Source of the DNA: Actinomycetaceae bacterium
Lineage (GTDB): Bacteria; Actinomycetota; Actinomycetes; Actinomycetales; Actinomycetaceae
Direction of reading: 5' to 3'
Assembly: GCA_030530685.1 (NCBI GenBank)
Contig: JAUMUM010000014.1
Span: forward strand, 1 to 53,848
DNA length: 53,848 nucleotides
The first letter of the stretch is position 1. Each line of letters begins with the position of its first letter. This document shows, piece after piece, positions 34,076-43,238 of the stretch. The notes under the pieces are model-generated. The model was not told where the DNA came from and did no database searches. It was given only the letters and a program-made list of their open reading frames with translations. The position numbers and the translations under genes were made by a program.

Positions 34076-36043
34076 ATGGCATCGCGCACTCATTCTGGCG
34101 CTTCGTCCGTTCCGAAGCGCCGCCTCTACCTGCTCGTCGTCCTCATTGCGGCGCTGCTGGGCAGCCTGGCATTCGGCTCCATAAGGGGCAGCACGTCCCG
34201 GTGGGCCCCCGAATTCGCCCTGGACCTGCAGGGAGGAACGCAGATCATCCTCACCCCGGTCGCGACGGACGGCTCCGAGGTCACTCAGTCCGACGTCGAC
34301 CAGGCCATTTCGATCATCAGGCAGCGCATTGACGCCTCCGGTGTGGCCGAGGCCGAGATCAGCTCGCAGGGCGGGAGCAATATCGTCGTCGGCATTCCGG
34401 GCAAGCCCTCCCAGGAGACGCTCGAGCTCGTCCGCACCTCGGCGCTGCTGCGCATGAGGCCGGTGCTCGAGGTCAGCCAATACAGCACGCCGCTGACGCC
34501 CGCCGCCGTCTCCAGCCTTGAGGGGCAGGCCGAGGCCGCCGAGGGCGCGGACGGCCAGGCCACCGACGGGGCCGCGGAGCAGGGCGATGAAGCCGCCCAG
34601 CCGGATCAGGCGGCCGATCCTTCCGCCACGCCAGAGTCCTCCGCGACGCCCAGTAGCGGGGCGACCTATAGCCCCGAGGAGCTTCAGGAGCAGGCCACCA
34701 AGTACGCGGACGCCAATGGCGACGGCCAGATCAGCGACGAGCCGGCAAGTCCTCCCGCCAATGCCTCCGACACCGCCTGGATCACCGAGCAGACGAGGTA
34801 CGAGGAGTTCACGCTCGACTGCACCGTCGGCGCCGAGCAGGCGATCCGGCAGGACACGCCCGGCAAGGCCTTCGTCGCCTGCGACCCGCAGACCGGTCAG
34901 AAGTACATCCTCGGCCCATCGGAGATCGAGGGCACCCAGATTGATAACGCGAGTTCCGGCTGGGATTCGCAGCGCAACCAGTGGGTCGTCAACATCGAAT
35001 TCAACGGCAAGGGCGGTTCGGCCTTCGAGGAGGTAACGGGTCGCATTAGCCAGCTCCAGAGCCCGCTCAACCAGTTCTCCGTGGTTCTCGATGGCAAGGT
35101 CATCTCCACGGCGGTGCCCGAGGGGACGATCTCCGGTGGTCGGGCGCAGATCAGTGGCGGCGGCATCGACGAAAACTCCTCCAAGACTCTGGCCAACCAG
35201 CTCAGCTTCGGCTCGCTGCCGCTCCAGTTCCAGGTCCAGTCCGAAGAGCAGATTTCTGCGACTCTCGGTTCTGAGTCCCTGAGGGCGGGCCTGTACGCGG
35301 GCCTCATCGGCCTCGTCCTGCTCGTGCTCTACCTGCTGTGGACCTACAGGGGCCTGGGCATCGTCGCCGTGGCTTCGATCGTCCTGGCCACGGGAGTCTC
35401 TTACTTCATTGTCTCGCTGCTGTCGTGGACGATCGGCTACCGCCTGTCGATGTCGGGCGTGGTCGGCTTTATCATCTCCATTGGAATCACGGCCGACTCC
35501 TTCATCGTCTTCTTCGAGCGCATACGCGATGAAATCCGTGAGGGACGCTCGATCCAGGCGGCGGTCTCACGCGGGTGGAACAGGGCCAAGCGCACGATCT
35601 ACGTCGCCGACGCCTGCAACCTCCTGTGCGCCATCGTCCTGTACATCATGGCGGTCGGCTCGGTCCGCGGATTCGCCTTCACGCTGGGTCTGACGACCAT
35701 CCTCGATCTCGTGGTCGTTGCCATGTTCACCTACCCGGTCATGGCGATCCTCGTGCGCGGCAAGTTCTTCGGCGAGGGCCACCGGCTGTCCGGCATGAGC
35801 GCCGAGTCGCTGGGCCACACGCCTGCCTATCGGGGACGCGGCAGAGCCCTGGCCGATGCTCGGGACGCTCGCCGCTCGGCCGAGGACCGTAAGGACGATG
35901 CCGAAGACGGGCGCCAGCGCGAGGATCGCGAGGAAATGGAAGGGCTTTCGCTCGCCGAACGCAAGGCTCTGGCGCGCAGGCAGGCCCGTCGGGAGCAGGC
36001 GGTGGCGAGCCGCGCGGATGGTAGCCAGGAGGACATTGACTGA
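34076..36043 (+). CDS. secD: Protein translocase subunit SecD
   Basis: 655-residue membrane protein using proton flow to pull exported proteins through SecYEG. TM1 (LYLLVVLIAALLGSLAFG) is near 20-38; FALDLQGGTQIILTP opens the P1 domain, and five clustered helices (about 400-570) include the RND-type motif GFIISIGITADSFIVFFERIRDE. Within P1 (about 145-245) there is a long Ala/Gln/Ser/Pro-rich insert containing DANGDGQISDE, close to an EF-hand loop. No clear ribosome-binding site precedes the ATG at 34076, 28 bases after yajC. The stop overlaps secF by one base (TGATG). Confidence 0.95.
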   Translation: MASRTHSGASSVPKRRLYLLVVLIAALLGSLAFGSIRGSTSRWAPEFALDLQGGTQIILTPVATDGSEVTQSDVDQAISIIRQRIDASGVAEAEISSQGGSNIVVGIPGKPSQETLELVRTSALLRMRPVLEVSQYSTPLTPAAVSSLEGQAEAAEGADGQATDGAAEQGDEAAQPDQAADPSATPESSATPSSGATYSPEELQEQATKYADANGDGQISDEPASPPANASDTAWITEQTRYEEFTLDCTVGAEQAIRQDTPGKAFVACDPQTGQKYILGPSEIEGTQIDNASSGWDSQRNQWVVNIEFNGKGGSAFEEVTGRISQLQSPLNQFSVVLDGKVISTAVPEGTISGGRAQISGGGIDENSSKTLANQLSFGSLPLQFQVQSEEQISATLGSESLRAGLYAGLIGLVLLVLYLLWTYRGLGIVAVASIVLATGVSYFIVSLLSWTIGYRLSMSGVVGFIISIGITADSFIVFFERIRDEIREGRSIQAAVSRGWNRAKRTIYVADACNLLCAIVLYIMAVGSVRGFAFTLGLTTILDLVVVAMFTYPVMAILVRGKFFGEGHRLSGMSAESLGHTPAYRGRGRALADARDARRSAEDRKDDAEDGRQREDREEMEGLSLAERKALARRQARREQAVASRADGSQEDID

Positions 36044-37167
36044 TGGCGAAGACGAGTTCGCTGGGAAACGACCTGTACTCGGGGCGCCGCTCGTTCCGCT
36101 TCGTTCAGAGGCGCAAGACATGGTACTCCGTCGCGCTCGCGCTCATCGCGCTGTCCTTCGTCGTGCTTGGCGTGCGCGGCTTGAACTGGGGCATCGAGTT
36201 CACGGGCGGATCGCAGTTCACGGTGTCGAACACGAGTGACAATAGCCAGACCGCGGCCTCCAACATTATGAGGAAGCACGCCAGTGACGACAGCGCGCGC
36301 GTCGTGCAGGTCGGGGACTCGACGCTACGCGTCCAGACGACCAATTCCGAGCTCGGCAGCACGAAGATCGAGCAGGTCCGCACGGAGCTCGCACAGGCGT
36401 ACGGCGTCGCGGACGAAGACGTGACGTCGTCCTTCGTCGGGCCGACGTGGGGTCAGGACATTTCGTGGAAGGCCCTCAGGGGCTTCATCTCCTTCCTCGT
36501 GCTCGTGGCCATCGGCTTGACCGTCTACTTCAGGAGTTGGCGCAATGCCGCCGGGGCGGTCCTTGCCCTGTTCAACGACCTCATCATCTCCGTCGGCGTG
36601 TACGCCGCCTTCGGCTTCGAGGTCACGCCGGCCACGGTCACCGGCCTGCTGACGATTCTCGGATATTCGCTCTATGACACGGTCGTGGTCTTCGACAAGG
36701 TCCGCGAGAACTCGTCCAGGCTCCTCGCGCAGACGGAGTACACGTTCGCGGAGTCGGTCAACCTCGCCGTCAACCAGATGCTCATCCGCTCCTTGAACAC
36801 GTCGATCACGAGCCTCCTGCCGGTGGCTGCCATCCTGTTCCTCGGCACGACACTCCTCGGAGCGGGAACGCTGCGCGACCTGTCGCTCGTCATGTTCGTC
36901 GGCATCATCCTTTCGACGATCTCGTCCATCTTCATCGCGTCCCCCCTGGCGGTCACCTTCGCCAGTTTCGATCCCAAGATCCGCGCGCACACCCGCAAGG
37001 TCGAAGAGCGTCGCGCTCAGCGCCGGCTGGATCGTCAGGCCAGGATCGACGCCGGCGAGGACGTCGGGGATGACGAGGTGCACCCAGTAGGCGGAATCAT
37101 CAGGGAGGCGGGTTCCCACCAGGGGATTACCGCCCAACCCAGACGAAGGAGTAGGAAGAACAGATGA
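36043..37167 (+). CDS. secF: Protein translocase subunit SecF
   Basis: 374-residue partner of SecD with six membrane helices. TM1 is near 28-48, followed by GIEFTGGSQFTV, and the conserved helix 4-5 segment TILGYSLYDTVVVFDKVREN. The C-terminal 60 residues are basic and cytoplasmic (RAQRRLDRQAR). The ATG shares a base with the secD stop and its own stop overlaps apt (ATGA). Confidence 0.95.
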   Translation: MAKTSSLGNDLYSGRRSFRFVQRRKTWYSVALALIALSFVVLGVRGLNWGIEFTGGSQFTVSNTSDNSQTAASNIMRKHASDDSARVVQVGDSTLRVQTTNSELGSTKIEQVRTELAQAYGVADEDVTSSFVGPTWGQDISWKALRGFISFLVLVAIGLTVYFRSWRNAAGAVLALFNDLIISVGVYAAFGFEVTPATVTGLLTILGYSLYDTVVVFDKVRENSSRLLAQTEYTFAESVNLAVNQMLIRSLNTSITSLLPVAAILFLGTTLLGAGTLRDLSLVMFVGIILSTISSIFIASPLAVTFASFDPKIRAHTRKVEERRAQRRLDRQARIDAGEDVGDDEVHPVGGIIREAGSHQGITAQPRRRSRKNR

Positions 37168-37709
37168 GCCGAGAGTCGGTTTTCCCCGCGGACGCGGTGG
37201 CGATGGTCGAATCGCACCTGCGGGAGGTTCCGGATTTTCCGGCCCCCGGCGTCCTGTTCAGGGACATCACGCCGCTGATCGCTGATCCCCGTGCCTTCAA
37301 GGTCCTCGTCCAGACCATAGCCGAGCGCTACGAAGGCAAGGTCGACGCCATTGCCGGCCTGGAGTCGCGCGGATTCATCCTCGCGGCCCCGCTGGCGCTC
37401 GAGCTGGGAGTCGGCATGCTCACGGTGCGCAAGGGTGGCCGTCTGCCCGGGCCCGTCGTCGGTGTCGACTACGACCTCGAATACGGTTCGGCGCGCATGG
37501 AACTTCAGCCGTTCACGGTCGGCGACGGGCAGCGCGTCCTCGTGCTCGACGACGTGCTGGCCACCGGCGGTACGGCTAACGCCGCCTTCGAGTTGATCGA
37601 GCGCGCCGGGGGAGTGGCCGTCGGCCTGTGCGTCCTCATCGAACTCCAGGCGCTGGGTGGCCGGCAGCGGCTGGCCGGCCGCGAGATCGACGCCGTACTG
37701 ACCTACTGA
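37164..37709 (+). CDS. apt: Adenine phosphoribosyltransferase
   Basis: 181-residue purine salvage enzyme making AMP from adenine and PRPP. N-terminal VPDFPAPGVLFRDITPL, middle GLESRGFILAAPLA, and PRPP-binding loop VLVLDDVLATGGTA are diagnostic. Overlaps secF by four bases; a strong terminator follows 13 bases after its stop. The order secDF-apt-relA is the usual actinobacterial one. Confidence 0.96.
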   Translation: MSRESVFPADAVAMVESHLREVPDFPAPGVLFRDITPLIADPRAFKVLVQTIAERYEGKVDAIAGLESRGFILAAPLALELGVGMLTVRKGGRLPGPVVGVDYDLEYGSARMELQPFTVGDGQRVLVLDDVLATGGTANAAFELIERAGGVAVGLCVLIELQALGGRQRLAGREIDAVLTY

Positions 37710-37722
37710 CGCTCTCGACAGG

Positions 37723-37753
37723 AGTGGCCGCGCACTGAGTGCGGCCACTTTTT
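37723..37753 (+). terminator. Rho-independent terminator of yajC-secDF-apt
   Basis: Perfect 9-bp stem AGTGGCCGC / GCGGCCACT with a nine-base loop followed by TTTT. It separates apt from relA. Confidence 0.9.
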
Positions 37754-37763
37754 GCATTGCGCG

Positions 37764-37769
37764 TATGAT
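37764..37769 (+). promoter_or_regulatory. Possible -10 box for relA
   Basis: TATGAT lies 20 bases before the relA start and 10 bases after the apt terminator. No good -35 is visible at 16-18 bases. A GAGGAGG ribosome-binding site (37775-37781) follows. Confidence 0.35.
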
Positions 37770-37789
37770 TTACCGAGGAGGAGGTTGAG

Positions 37790-40084
37790 ATGAGCGAATC
37801 AAGTCCTCGTGTCAGATCACGTTTGAGTTGGCTAGCCGGGCGGTCAGGGCCGGTCATCCCCTGGACGCTCGAGCCCCTCATGAGCGCGCTCGGCACGAAG
37901 AGCGTCAACAAGAACCGGGTCATTCGCGCCTACCAGATCGCGGAGGAGTGCCACAAAGGGCAGTTCCGCAAGTCGGGCGAGCCGTACATCACGCACCCGG
38001 TTGCCGTCGCCACGATTCTGGCGGAACTGGGAATGGACGAGGACACGATCGTTGGCGCCCTCCTGCACGATACGGTCGAGGACACCGACTTCAGCCTTGA
38101 GGATGTCGCCCAGGAGTTCGGGCCCGTTGTCGCCTCGCTGGTCGACGGCGTGACGAAGCTCGACAAGGTCGAATACGGCAAGGCAGCCCAGGCGGAGACC
38201 GTCCGCAAGATGGTCATCGCCATGTCGAAGGACATCCGCGTCCTGCTCATCAAGCTGGCTGACCGTCTGCACAATGCGCGAACGTGGAAGTACGTCTCGG
38301 CCGAAGGCGCCAAGCGCAAGGCACAGGAGACACTCGAAATTTACGGGCCGCTCGCCCATAGGCTCGGCATGAACTCGATCAAGTGGGAGCTGGAGGACCG
38401 CTCCTTCAAGATCCTCTACCCGGCCGTCTACTCCGAAATCGAAAGGCTCGTGGCCGAACGCACGCCCGAGCGCGAGGCCTACATCTTGGAGGTCCGATCG
38501 ATCCTCGAGCGCGAGCTCAAGGCCGCGCGCATTAAGTGCACGATCACGGGCCGGCCCAAGCACTTCTACTCCATTTACCAGAAGATGATTCTGCGCGGCA
38601 AAGACTTCGAAGACATCTACGACCTCGTCGGCGTGCGCGTGCTCGTCGAGTCGATACCGGATTGCTACGCGGCGCTCGGCGTGGTCAACACGGCCTTCAC
38701 TCCGATCCAGGGCCGCATCAAGGACTACATCTCCACGCCGAAGTTCAACTTCTACCAGTCCATCCACACGACCGTCATTGGCCCGGCGGGCCAGTCGATG
38801 GAGGTGCAGATCCGCACCTATGACATGCACCGGAGGGCCGAATACGGCGTGGCGGCGCACTGGCGCTACAAGGAAAACTCCGGTGCGTCCAAGGGCAAGG
38901 TTCCGGAGACGACGGCCGAAGAAACCCAGCTCAACTGGCTGCGCCAGCTCGTTGACTGGCAGCGCGAGACGGCCGACCCGACGGAGTTCCTCGACTCGCT
39001 GCGCTACGAGATCTCTGGCAACCGCGTCTTCGTCTTCACGCCGAAGGGCGAGGTGCTCGAACTGCCCGTGGGGTCGACGCCGGTCGACTTCGCCTACGCG
39101 GTCCACACCGAGGTCGGGCATCGCACGGTTGGCGCGCGCGTCAACGACAGGCTCGTCACGCTCGACTACCGCCTGGAGTCGGGCGACACCGTCGAGATCA
39201 TCACGGCAAAGAACCCCGGCGCCGGGCCGTCGCCAGGGTGGTTGGACTTCGTCGCCTCGCCGCGCGCCCGCACGAAGATCAAGGCCTGGTTCAAGCATTC
39301 GCGCCGCGAGGAGTCCGTCGACGCCGGCAAGGACAAGCTGGCCAAGGCGATCCGACGTAAGAATCAGCCGGTCCAGCGGCTCATGAGTCACGACACGCTC
39401 AGGGTCATCGCGCAGGACCTGCACCGCAACGACGTGACCGAGCTCTACGCCGCCATAGGCGAAGGCGTCATCTCGGCCGAAACCGTCGTGCGCCACCTCA
39501 TCCAGTCCCAGGGTGGGCAGGCAGGCGTCGAGGAGACCCTGTCCGAGGCCGTCACTCCCACCCGCATCAAGCATCGGCGTGGCGTCAGTCGCGACTCGGC
39601 CGTCGTCGTCGAGTCCATGGCTTCAGGCGATGTCCTCGTCAAGCTCGCCAAGTGCTGCACCCCTGTGCCGCCGGACGAGATCGTCGGTTTCGTCACGCGC
39701 GGCAACGGCCTGTCGGTCCATCGCGAGGATTGTCCCAATGTTTCCTCGCTGCGGCGCGAGCCCGAGCGGTTTGTCGAGGTCGCCTGGTCGGAGGGGTCGG
39801 GTGCCGTCTTCCTCGTCCAGGTCCAGATCGAGGCGCTCGACCGGCAGGGCCTGCTCTCGGACCTGTCTCGAGTTCTCTCCGAGCACGGCGTCAACCTCAT
39901 TCAGGGAAGTATGTCCGCCAACAAGGAACACGTGGCGAAGTCGACCTTCGTCTTCGAGGTTGCCGACCCCGGCCATCTGGAGCGGGTGCTGCGCGAGTTC
40001 CGCAAGGTCGAGGGCGTGTTCGACGCCTATCGGGTCACCGGGGCGAATAAGAAGAAGGAACGGGAAAACGCCGCAAACATTTAG
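37790..40084 (+). CDS. relA: Bifunctional (p)ppGpp synthetase/hydrolase Rel
   Basis: 764-residue stringent-response enzyme. The HD hydrolase domain is intact (His69, HDTVED at 93-98). The synthetase domain follows (RPKHFYSIYQKM, then RGKDFEDIYDLVGVR); the RxKD form is that of bifunctional Rel rather than E. coli RelA. TGS (RVFVFTPKGEVLELPVG), a zinc-finger-like segment (KLAKCCTPVPPDEIVGF) and a C-terminal ACT domain (about 685-755) complete it. ATG at 37790 with GAGGAGG upstream. Its stop overlaps the stop of the opposing gene at 40081. Confidence 0.96.
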   Translation: MSESSPRVRSRLSWLAGRSGPVIPWTLEPLMSALGTKSVNKNRVIRAYQIAEECHKGQFRKSGEPYITHPVAVATILAELGMDEDTIVGALLHDTVEDTDFSLEDVAQEFGPVVASLVDGVTKLDKVEYGKAAQAETVRKMVIAMSKDIRVLLIKLADRLHNARTWKYVSAEGAKRKAQETLEIYGPLAHRLGMNSIKWELEDRSFKILYPAVYSEIERLVAERTPEREAYILEVRSILERELKAARIKCTITGRPKHFYSIYQKMILRGKDFEDIYDLVGVRVLVESIPDCYAALGVVNTAFTPIQGRIKDYISTPKFNFYQSIHTTVIGPAGQSMEVQIRTYDMHRRAEYGVAAHWRYKENSGASKGKVPETTAEETQLNWLRQLVDWQRETADPTEFLDSLRYEISGNRVFVFTPKGEVLELPVGSTPVDFAYAVHTEVGHRTVGARVNDRLVTLDYRLESGDTVEIITAKNPGAGPSPGWLDFVASPRARTKIKAWFKHSRREESVDAGKDKLAKAIRRKNQPVQRLMSHDTLRVIAQDLHRNDVTELYAAIGEGVISAETVVRHLIQSQGGQAGVEETLSEAVTPTRIKHRRGVSRDSAVVVESMASGDVLVKLAKCCTPVPPDEIVGFVTRGNGLSVHREDCPNVSSLRREPERFVEVAWSEGSGAVFLVQVQIEALDRQGLLSDLSRVLSEHGVNLIQGSMSANKEHVAKSTFVFEVADPGHLERVLREFRKVEGVFDAYRVTGANKKKERENAANI

Positions 40085-40644
40085 CGGCTTTCCCGGTCTG
40101 CCGGCGGGGCATCGGCGCCGTCGCGCTGTCGAATGTAGTGCGCAAGGGCGTCGACGCACGCCCGGGCGAAGGAGCGTCCCCTGCGCCCTTTTTCCACGGC
40201 GCACTGCTCGCGCAGCTGGTCGATGGTCAGGCACGTGGCCAAAAGGTGAAGCGTCCCCTCGATGGCGACATCCGGCGACTCCAGTGTCAGCAGGTCGAAG
40301 GCCGTGCGCGCCGGGCTGGGAATGCGATGTCCCGCCAGGACGACGCTCGAGCTGTCGGGCAGCGCGCAGCGCTGGACGATTGGGTGGTGGGAATGCGAAG
40401 GGTGGGCGGCGCAGAGCCTGACGAGCCGGCGCTGCGGCCACCACCCGGTGTGGATCCAGGCGGCCGTCAAGGTGGCCGGCGTCGAGCCTCGGGGAAGGAG
40501 AGGGCAGACGAGGCCCGCACGAAGCGCGGGCATGGCGGCGAGGTCTAATGCAGCGACCCTGCCCGGGGCGAATTCGACGGCCAGGTCTTCGCGCAGGAGT
40601 ATCTGGTCCTGGACGTGCAGGTTCGGGGTTCGCCAAGTGCTCAT
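40081..40644 (-). CDS. Small protein resembling AbiEi/DUF559-family N-terminal region
   Basis: 187 residues. The segment LAGHRIPSPARTAFDLLTLES resembles the actinobacterial AbiEi-like/DUF559-containing proteins, in which a DNA-binding or antitoxin-like region precedes an optional nuclease domain; no nuclease motif is seen here. The resemblance is weak. A -10-like TATAAC (plus-strand GTTATA, 40651-40656) ends six bases before the ATG, suggesting a leaderless message. A 14-bp palindrome lies just upstream (40672-40711). The stop overlaps the relA stop, the two genes converging. A much longer open frame upstream in the same phase is antisense to nothing useful and overlaps the DUF349 gene; I reject it. 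Confidence 0.7.
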   Translation of the reverse strand: MSTWRTPNLHVQDQILLREDLAVEFAPGRVAALDLAAMPALRAGLVCPLLPRGSTPATLTAAWIHTGWWPQRRLVRLCAAHPSHSHHPIVQRCALPDSSSVVLAGHRIPSPARTAFDLLTLESPDVAIEGTLHLLATCLTIDQLREQCAVEKGRRGRSFARACVDALAHYIRQRDGADAPPADRESR

Positions 40645-40671
40645 GACACCGTTATACGGGCAAAGACGAGC

Positions 40672-40711
40672 GGGCGGAGTTATCCACACAGACCTGAGGA
40701 TAACTCCGCCC
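40672..40711. promoter_or_regulatory. Palindrome with DnaA-box-like sequences
   Basis: GGGCGGAGTTATCC (40672-40685) and GGATAACTCCGCCC (40698-40711) form a perfect 14-bp inverted repeat with a 12-base centre. Each arm reads into a DnaA-box-like TTATCCACA (40680-40688) and its one-mismatch mirror TTATCCTCA. It lies where the -35 of the 40644 gene should be, so an operator is the simplest idea. It also lies after the DUF349 stop and could act as a terminator hairpin. Confidence 0.6.
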
Positions 40712-40765
40712 ACCAGGCGTGGGGCGTGTGAGCTGGCCCTGGGGCGTGCTAGCCGGGTCGCGGCG

Positions 40766-42115
40766 CTAGAGGTCTTTGTTGACCTGCGCCAGCCACGCCT
40801 CGCGGGCGCGCCGGGCCTCGTGCAGTTCGGCGAGTTTCTTCGAGTCGCCGGCTTCCTCGGCCTGGGCGATCTCGGAGTCGAGCTCGGCGATGAGGGCTTC
40901 GAGTTGCGCCGCCATCCCCGACGAGCGCTGCTTCTTCTGCGGGTCGCTGCGCCGCCACTGCTCGTCTTCGGCCCTGCGGATCTCGTCTTCCACGTGGCGC
41001 ATGCGCGATTCGATGCGCTGGTAGTCGGCGCGCGAGACCATTCCGATGGCCTCCCACTGTTCGCCGATGTCCCGCATGGTCGCCTTCGCGGCCTTGATGT
41101 CGGCGATGGGCAGGAGTGCCTCGGCCTGCTCGACGAGTTCGAGCTTGGCCTTGAGATTGTCCGCGAACTCCTGGTCGACAGCGGCGTGATGGGCGGCGCG
41201 CGCCTGGAAGAACACCTCGCGCGCCGCCATGAAGCGCTCCCAGAGCCTATCGTCGTCGCGCCTGGAAGCACGGCCGGCCGCCTTCCACTCGTCCATGAGG
41301 CGCCGCATTTCGTTGCTGGTCTCGCGCCAGTCGGTCGAATGGGCGATCTCTTCGGCGCGGGCAATGAGCCGCTCCTTGGCCGCCGTGACCTCGCTGCGGT
41401 GGGCGTCGAGCTTGACGAAATAGGCGCGCCGTGCCTCCTCGAAGACCTTGCGCGAATGCGAAAGGCGCTTCCACAGGGCGTCGCTCGTGGCCTTGTCGAT
41501 GCGCGGCCCCCTCTTCTGGAGGGTCCGCCACTTCTCCAGCAGGTCCATGAGCTCGGCGCGGGTGTCACGCCAGTTGATGGGCGATTCGACCGAGGCGGCA
41601 ATCTCCTCGGCGCGCGCCACGATTGCCTGCCTTTCGGACAGGGCGGCCTCCTTGGCCTGAGCCCTCCTGGCCTGGTGCTCGGCCTTGCGCTCCTCGATTT
41701 TGCTGGCAATCTCCTCGGCGCGAGCACGCAGCGCGTCAATGTCGCCAACGGCGGCAGGCTCGACGAGCTGTTTCTCGAACGCCTTGAGCGCCGAAGCGGA
41801 CTCTTCCGGGCTGATCGTCTCGATGCGCGCCTCGATGAGGGAGAGCTGGGCTTTGAGGTCAAGGTAGCGGCGGACGTAGATGGCCAATGCGTCCTTGGGC
41901 GATCCTTCGGCGGCATACTGCCCGACAATGCGCTCGCCGTCGTTGGATCGAAGCCACACATTGCCTTCGTCGTCGACGCGGCCCCATGCGGCCGCCTCGG
42001 CGGCTGCGGTGTCGCTGAGGGACGGCACGGGGGGCTGCACGGACTGCGCCGGGCGAGGCTTGGGTATGGGGCGTGGGCCGGGCTTGGGAGTCGGCCGCTC
42101 AGTGGACTCGGACAT
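40766..42115 (-). CDS. DUF349 domain protein
   Basis: 449 residues, almost entirely charged helices with several DUF349 repeats of the form WRDTRAELMDLLEKWRTL / DALWKRLSHSRKVFEEAR, each about 75 residues (roughly 180-405). The N-terminus is Pro-rich (ERPTPKPGPRPIPKPRPAQ). Function is not established; the repeats suggest an elongated RNA- or protein-binding rod. ATG at 42115 has AGGAG seven bases upstream; the frame is open 17 codons further but without such a site. Sits beside relA as in other Actinomycetaceae as far as I recall. Confidence 0.85.
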   Translation of the reverse strand: MSESTERPTPKPGPRPIPKPRPAQSVQPPVPSLSDTAAAEAAAWGRVDDEGNVWLRSNDGERIVGQYAAEGSPKDALAIYVRRYLDLKAQLSLIEARIETISPEESASALKAFEKQLVEPAAVGDIDALRARAEEIASKIEERKAEHQARRAQAKEAALSERQAIVARAEEIAASVESPINWRDTRAELMDLLEKWRTLQKRGPRIDKATSDALWKRLSHSRKVFEEARRAYFVKLDAHRSEVTAAKERLIARAEEIAHSTDWRETSNEMRRLMDEWKAAGRASRRDDDRLWERFMAAREVFFQARAAHHAAVDQEFADNLKAKLELVEQAEALLPIADIKAAKATMRDIGEQWEAIGMVSRADYQRIESRMRHVEDEIRRAEDEQWRRSDPQKKQRSSGMAAQLEALIAELDSEIAQAEEAGDSKKLAELHEARRAREAWLAQVNKDL

Positions 42116-42280
42116 TGAGGCTCCTATGGCAGACGGCGCGTGGGCGCCGTGTGGTAACGACATCACGAATCATTGTACGTTGTCACCGGCCCGCTGGCGC
42201 GCCCGGGAAACCAACATTTCGCATGCCGAATGCGTCGCCTCGGGAGTGACACGCGCGGCTTGCGGGGCTAGCGTGAGGCT

Positions 42281-43009
42281 ATGATCTTCCTTCGTTACAA
42301 CCGCACGATCATTGAGGCCAACTGCTACATCATCGCCGACGCCGCCGAAGGGGTCGCGCTCGTCGTCGACCCGGGTGCGGGCAGCGCCGACTGGATCCAG
42401 CGGACCCTGGCGCGCAAAGGACTCAGCCTGGGTGCCATCCTGTTCACCCACGGGCACATCGACCACGTGTGGGACGGAGCCCTGGTCGCCGGTGACGCCC
42501 CGGCGTACATTCCCGAGCCGGACCTCTACCGCATGGACGAGCTTTCCGGCATCAGCCACCACTACCAGGTGTTCGCGGCCACGACGGGGCGCGACTGGGT
42601 CAAGCCCGCCAACGTCCAGGCGCTCGCCTCCCGGTTCTTCGTCGACGGCGGCGGGCAGATCGTTCCCGGAATCTCGATCCGCGCCCTGCCCACGCCCGGC
42701 CACACCGAGGGCTCGACGATCTTCCTGCTCTCCGGTTCGGTCGACGACGACCCCGAGTCGGTCTCCTTCCCGGAGGGCGTGACGGGACAGTCCCTCATGC
42801 TCAGCGGCGACGTCCTCTTCCGCGATGGCGTGGGGCGGACCGACCTTCCGGGCGGCGACCCGCTCGTTGCCGCCGAGTCGCTGCGCACGCTCGTGCGCGC
42901 CGTCGACCCGGCCACCGTCTTCTTCCCGGGCCACGGGCCGTCCTCGACCGTCGGCAGGGAGCGGGCGCACTCCTACTACCTGCGCGAGGCGATCGCGACG
43001 GGCCGGTAG
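42281..43009 (+). CDS. Metallo-beta-lactamase-fold hydrolase (glyoxalase II-like)
   Basis: 242 residues. The metal site is complete: THGHIDHVWD, a His in PTPGHTEGS, Asp in LSGDVLFRDGVGRTDLPGG, and His in FFPGHGPSS. The order matches the hydroxyacylglutathione-hydrolase-like branch next to hisS in mycobacteria (Rv2581c). Since this organism probably lacks glutathione, the thiol substrate is uncertain. Short leader, transcribed away from the DUF349 gene; the 165-base gap must hold both promoters. Confidence 0.9.
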   Translation: MIFLRYNRTIIEANCYIIADAAEGVALVVDPGAGSADWIQRTLARKGLSLGAILFTHGHIDHVWDGALVAGDAPAYIPEPDLYRMDELSGISHHYQVFAATTGRDWVKPANVQALASRFFVDGGGQIVPGISIRALPTPGHTEGSTIFLLSGSVDDDPESVSFPEGVTGQSLMLSGDVLFRDGVGRTDLPGGDPLVAAESLRTLVRAVDPATVFFPGHGPSSTVGRERAHSYYLREAIATGR

Positions 43010-43238
43010 GAAGCAGGGGCAGAGAGCCCTGAACGCCCGCGCGGGAAGACGTGCGCAGCGGCCCGTGCGGGCCTGCCGCATGAAAACCTCGGCCCCGGCT
43101 GGCAGTATGGCCAGGTTGCGCGGGCCGTGCCTCGGCGCACCCACAGCCGCCGGCCAGTGCGCGTGTCGTCTAGGAAACACAGGGTACCGGCCGGCCCGAC
43201 GGCGGTGCTCGACCCGCGGCTGGGCGTTTCATGGAACA

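Noticed and set aside
40648-41961. Long minus-strand open frame extending the 40081-40644 gene upstream
   Set aside because: Low-complexity Ser/Arg/Pro translation caused by GC bias inside the DUF349 gene in another frame; only the part from 40644 looks like protein.
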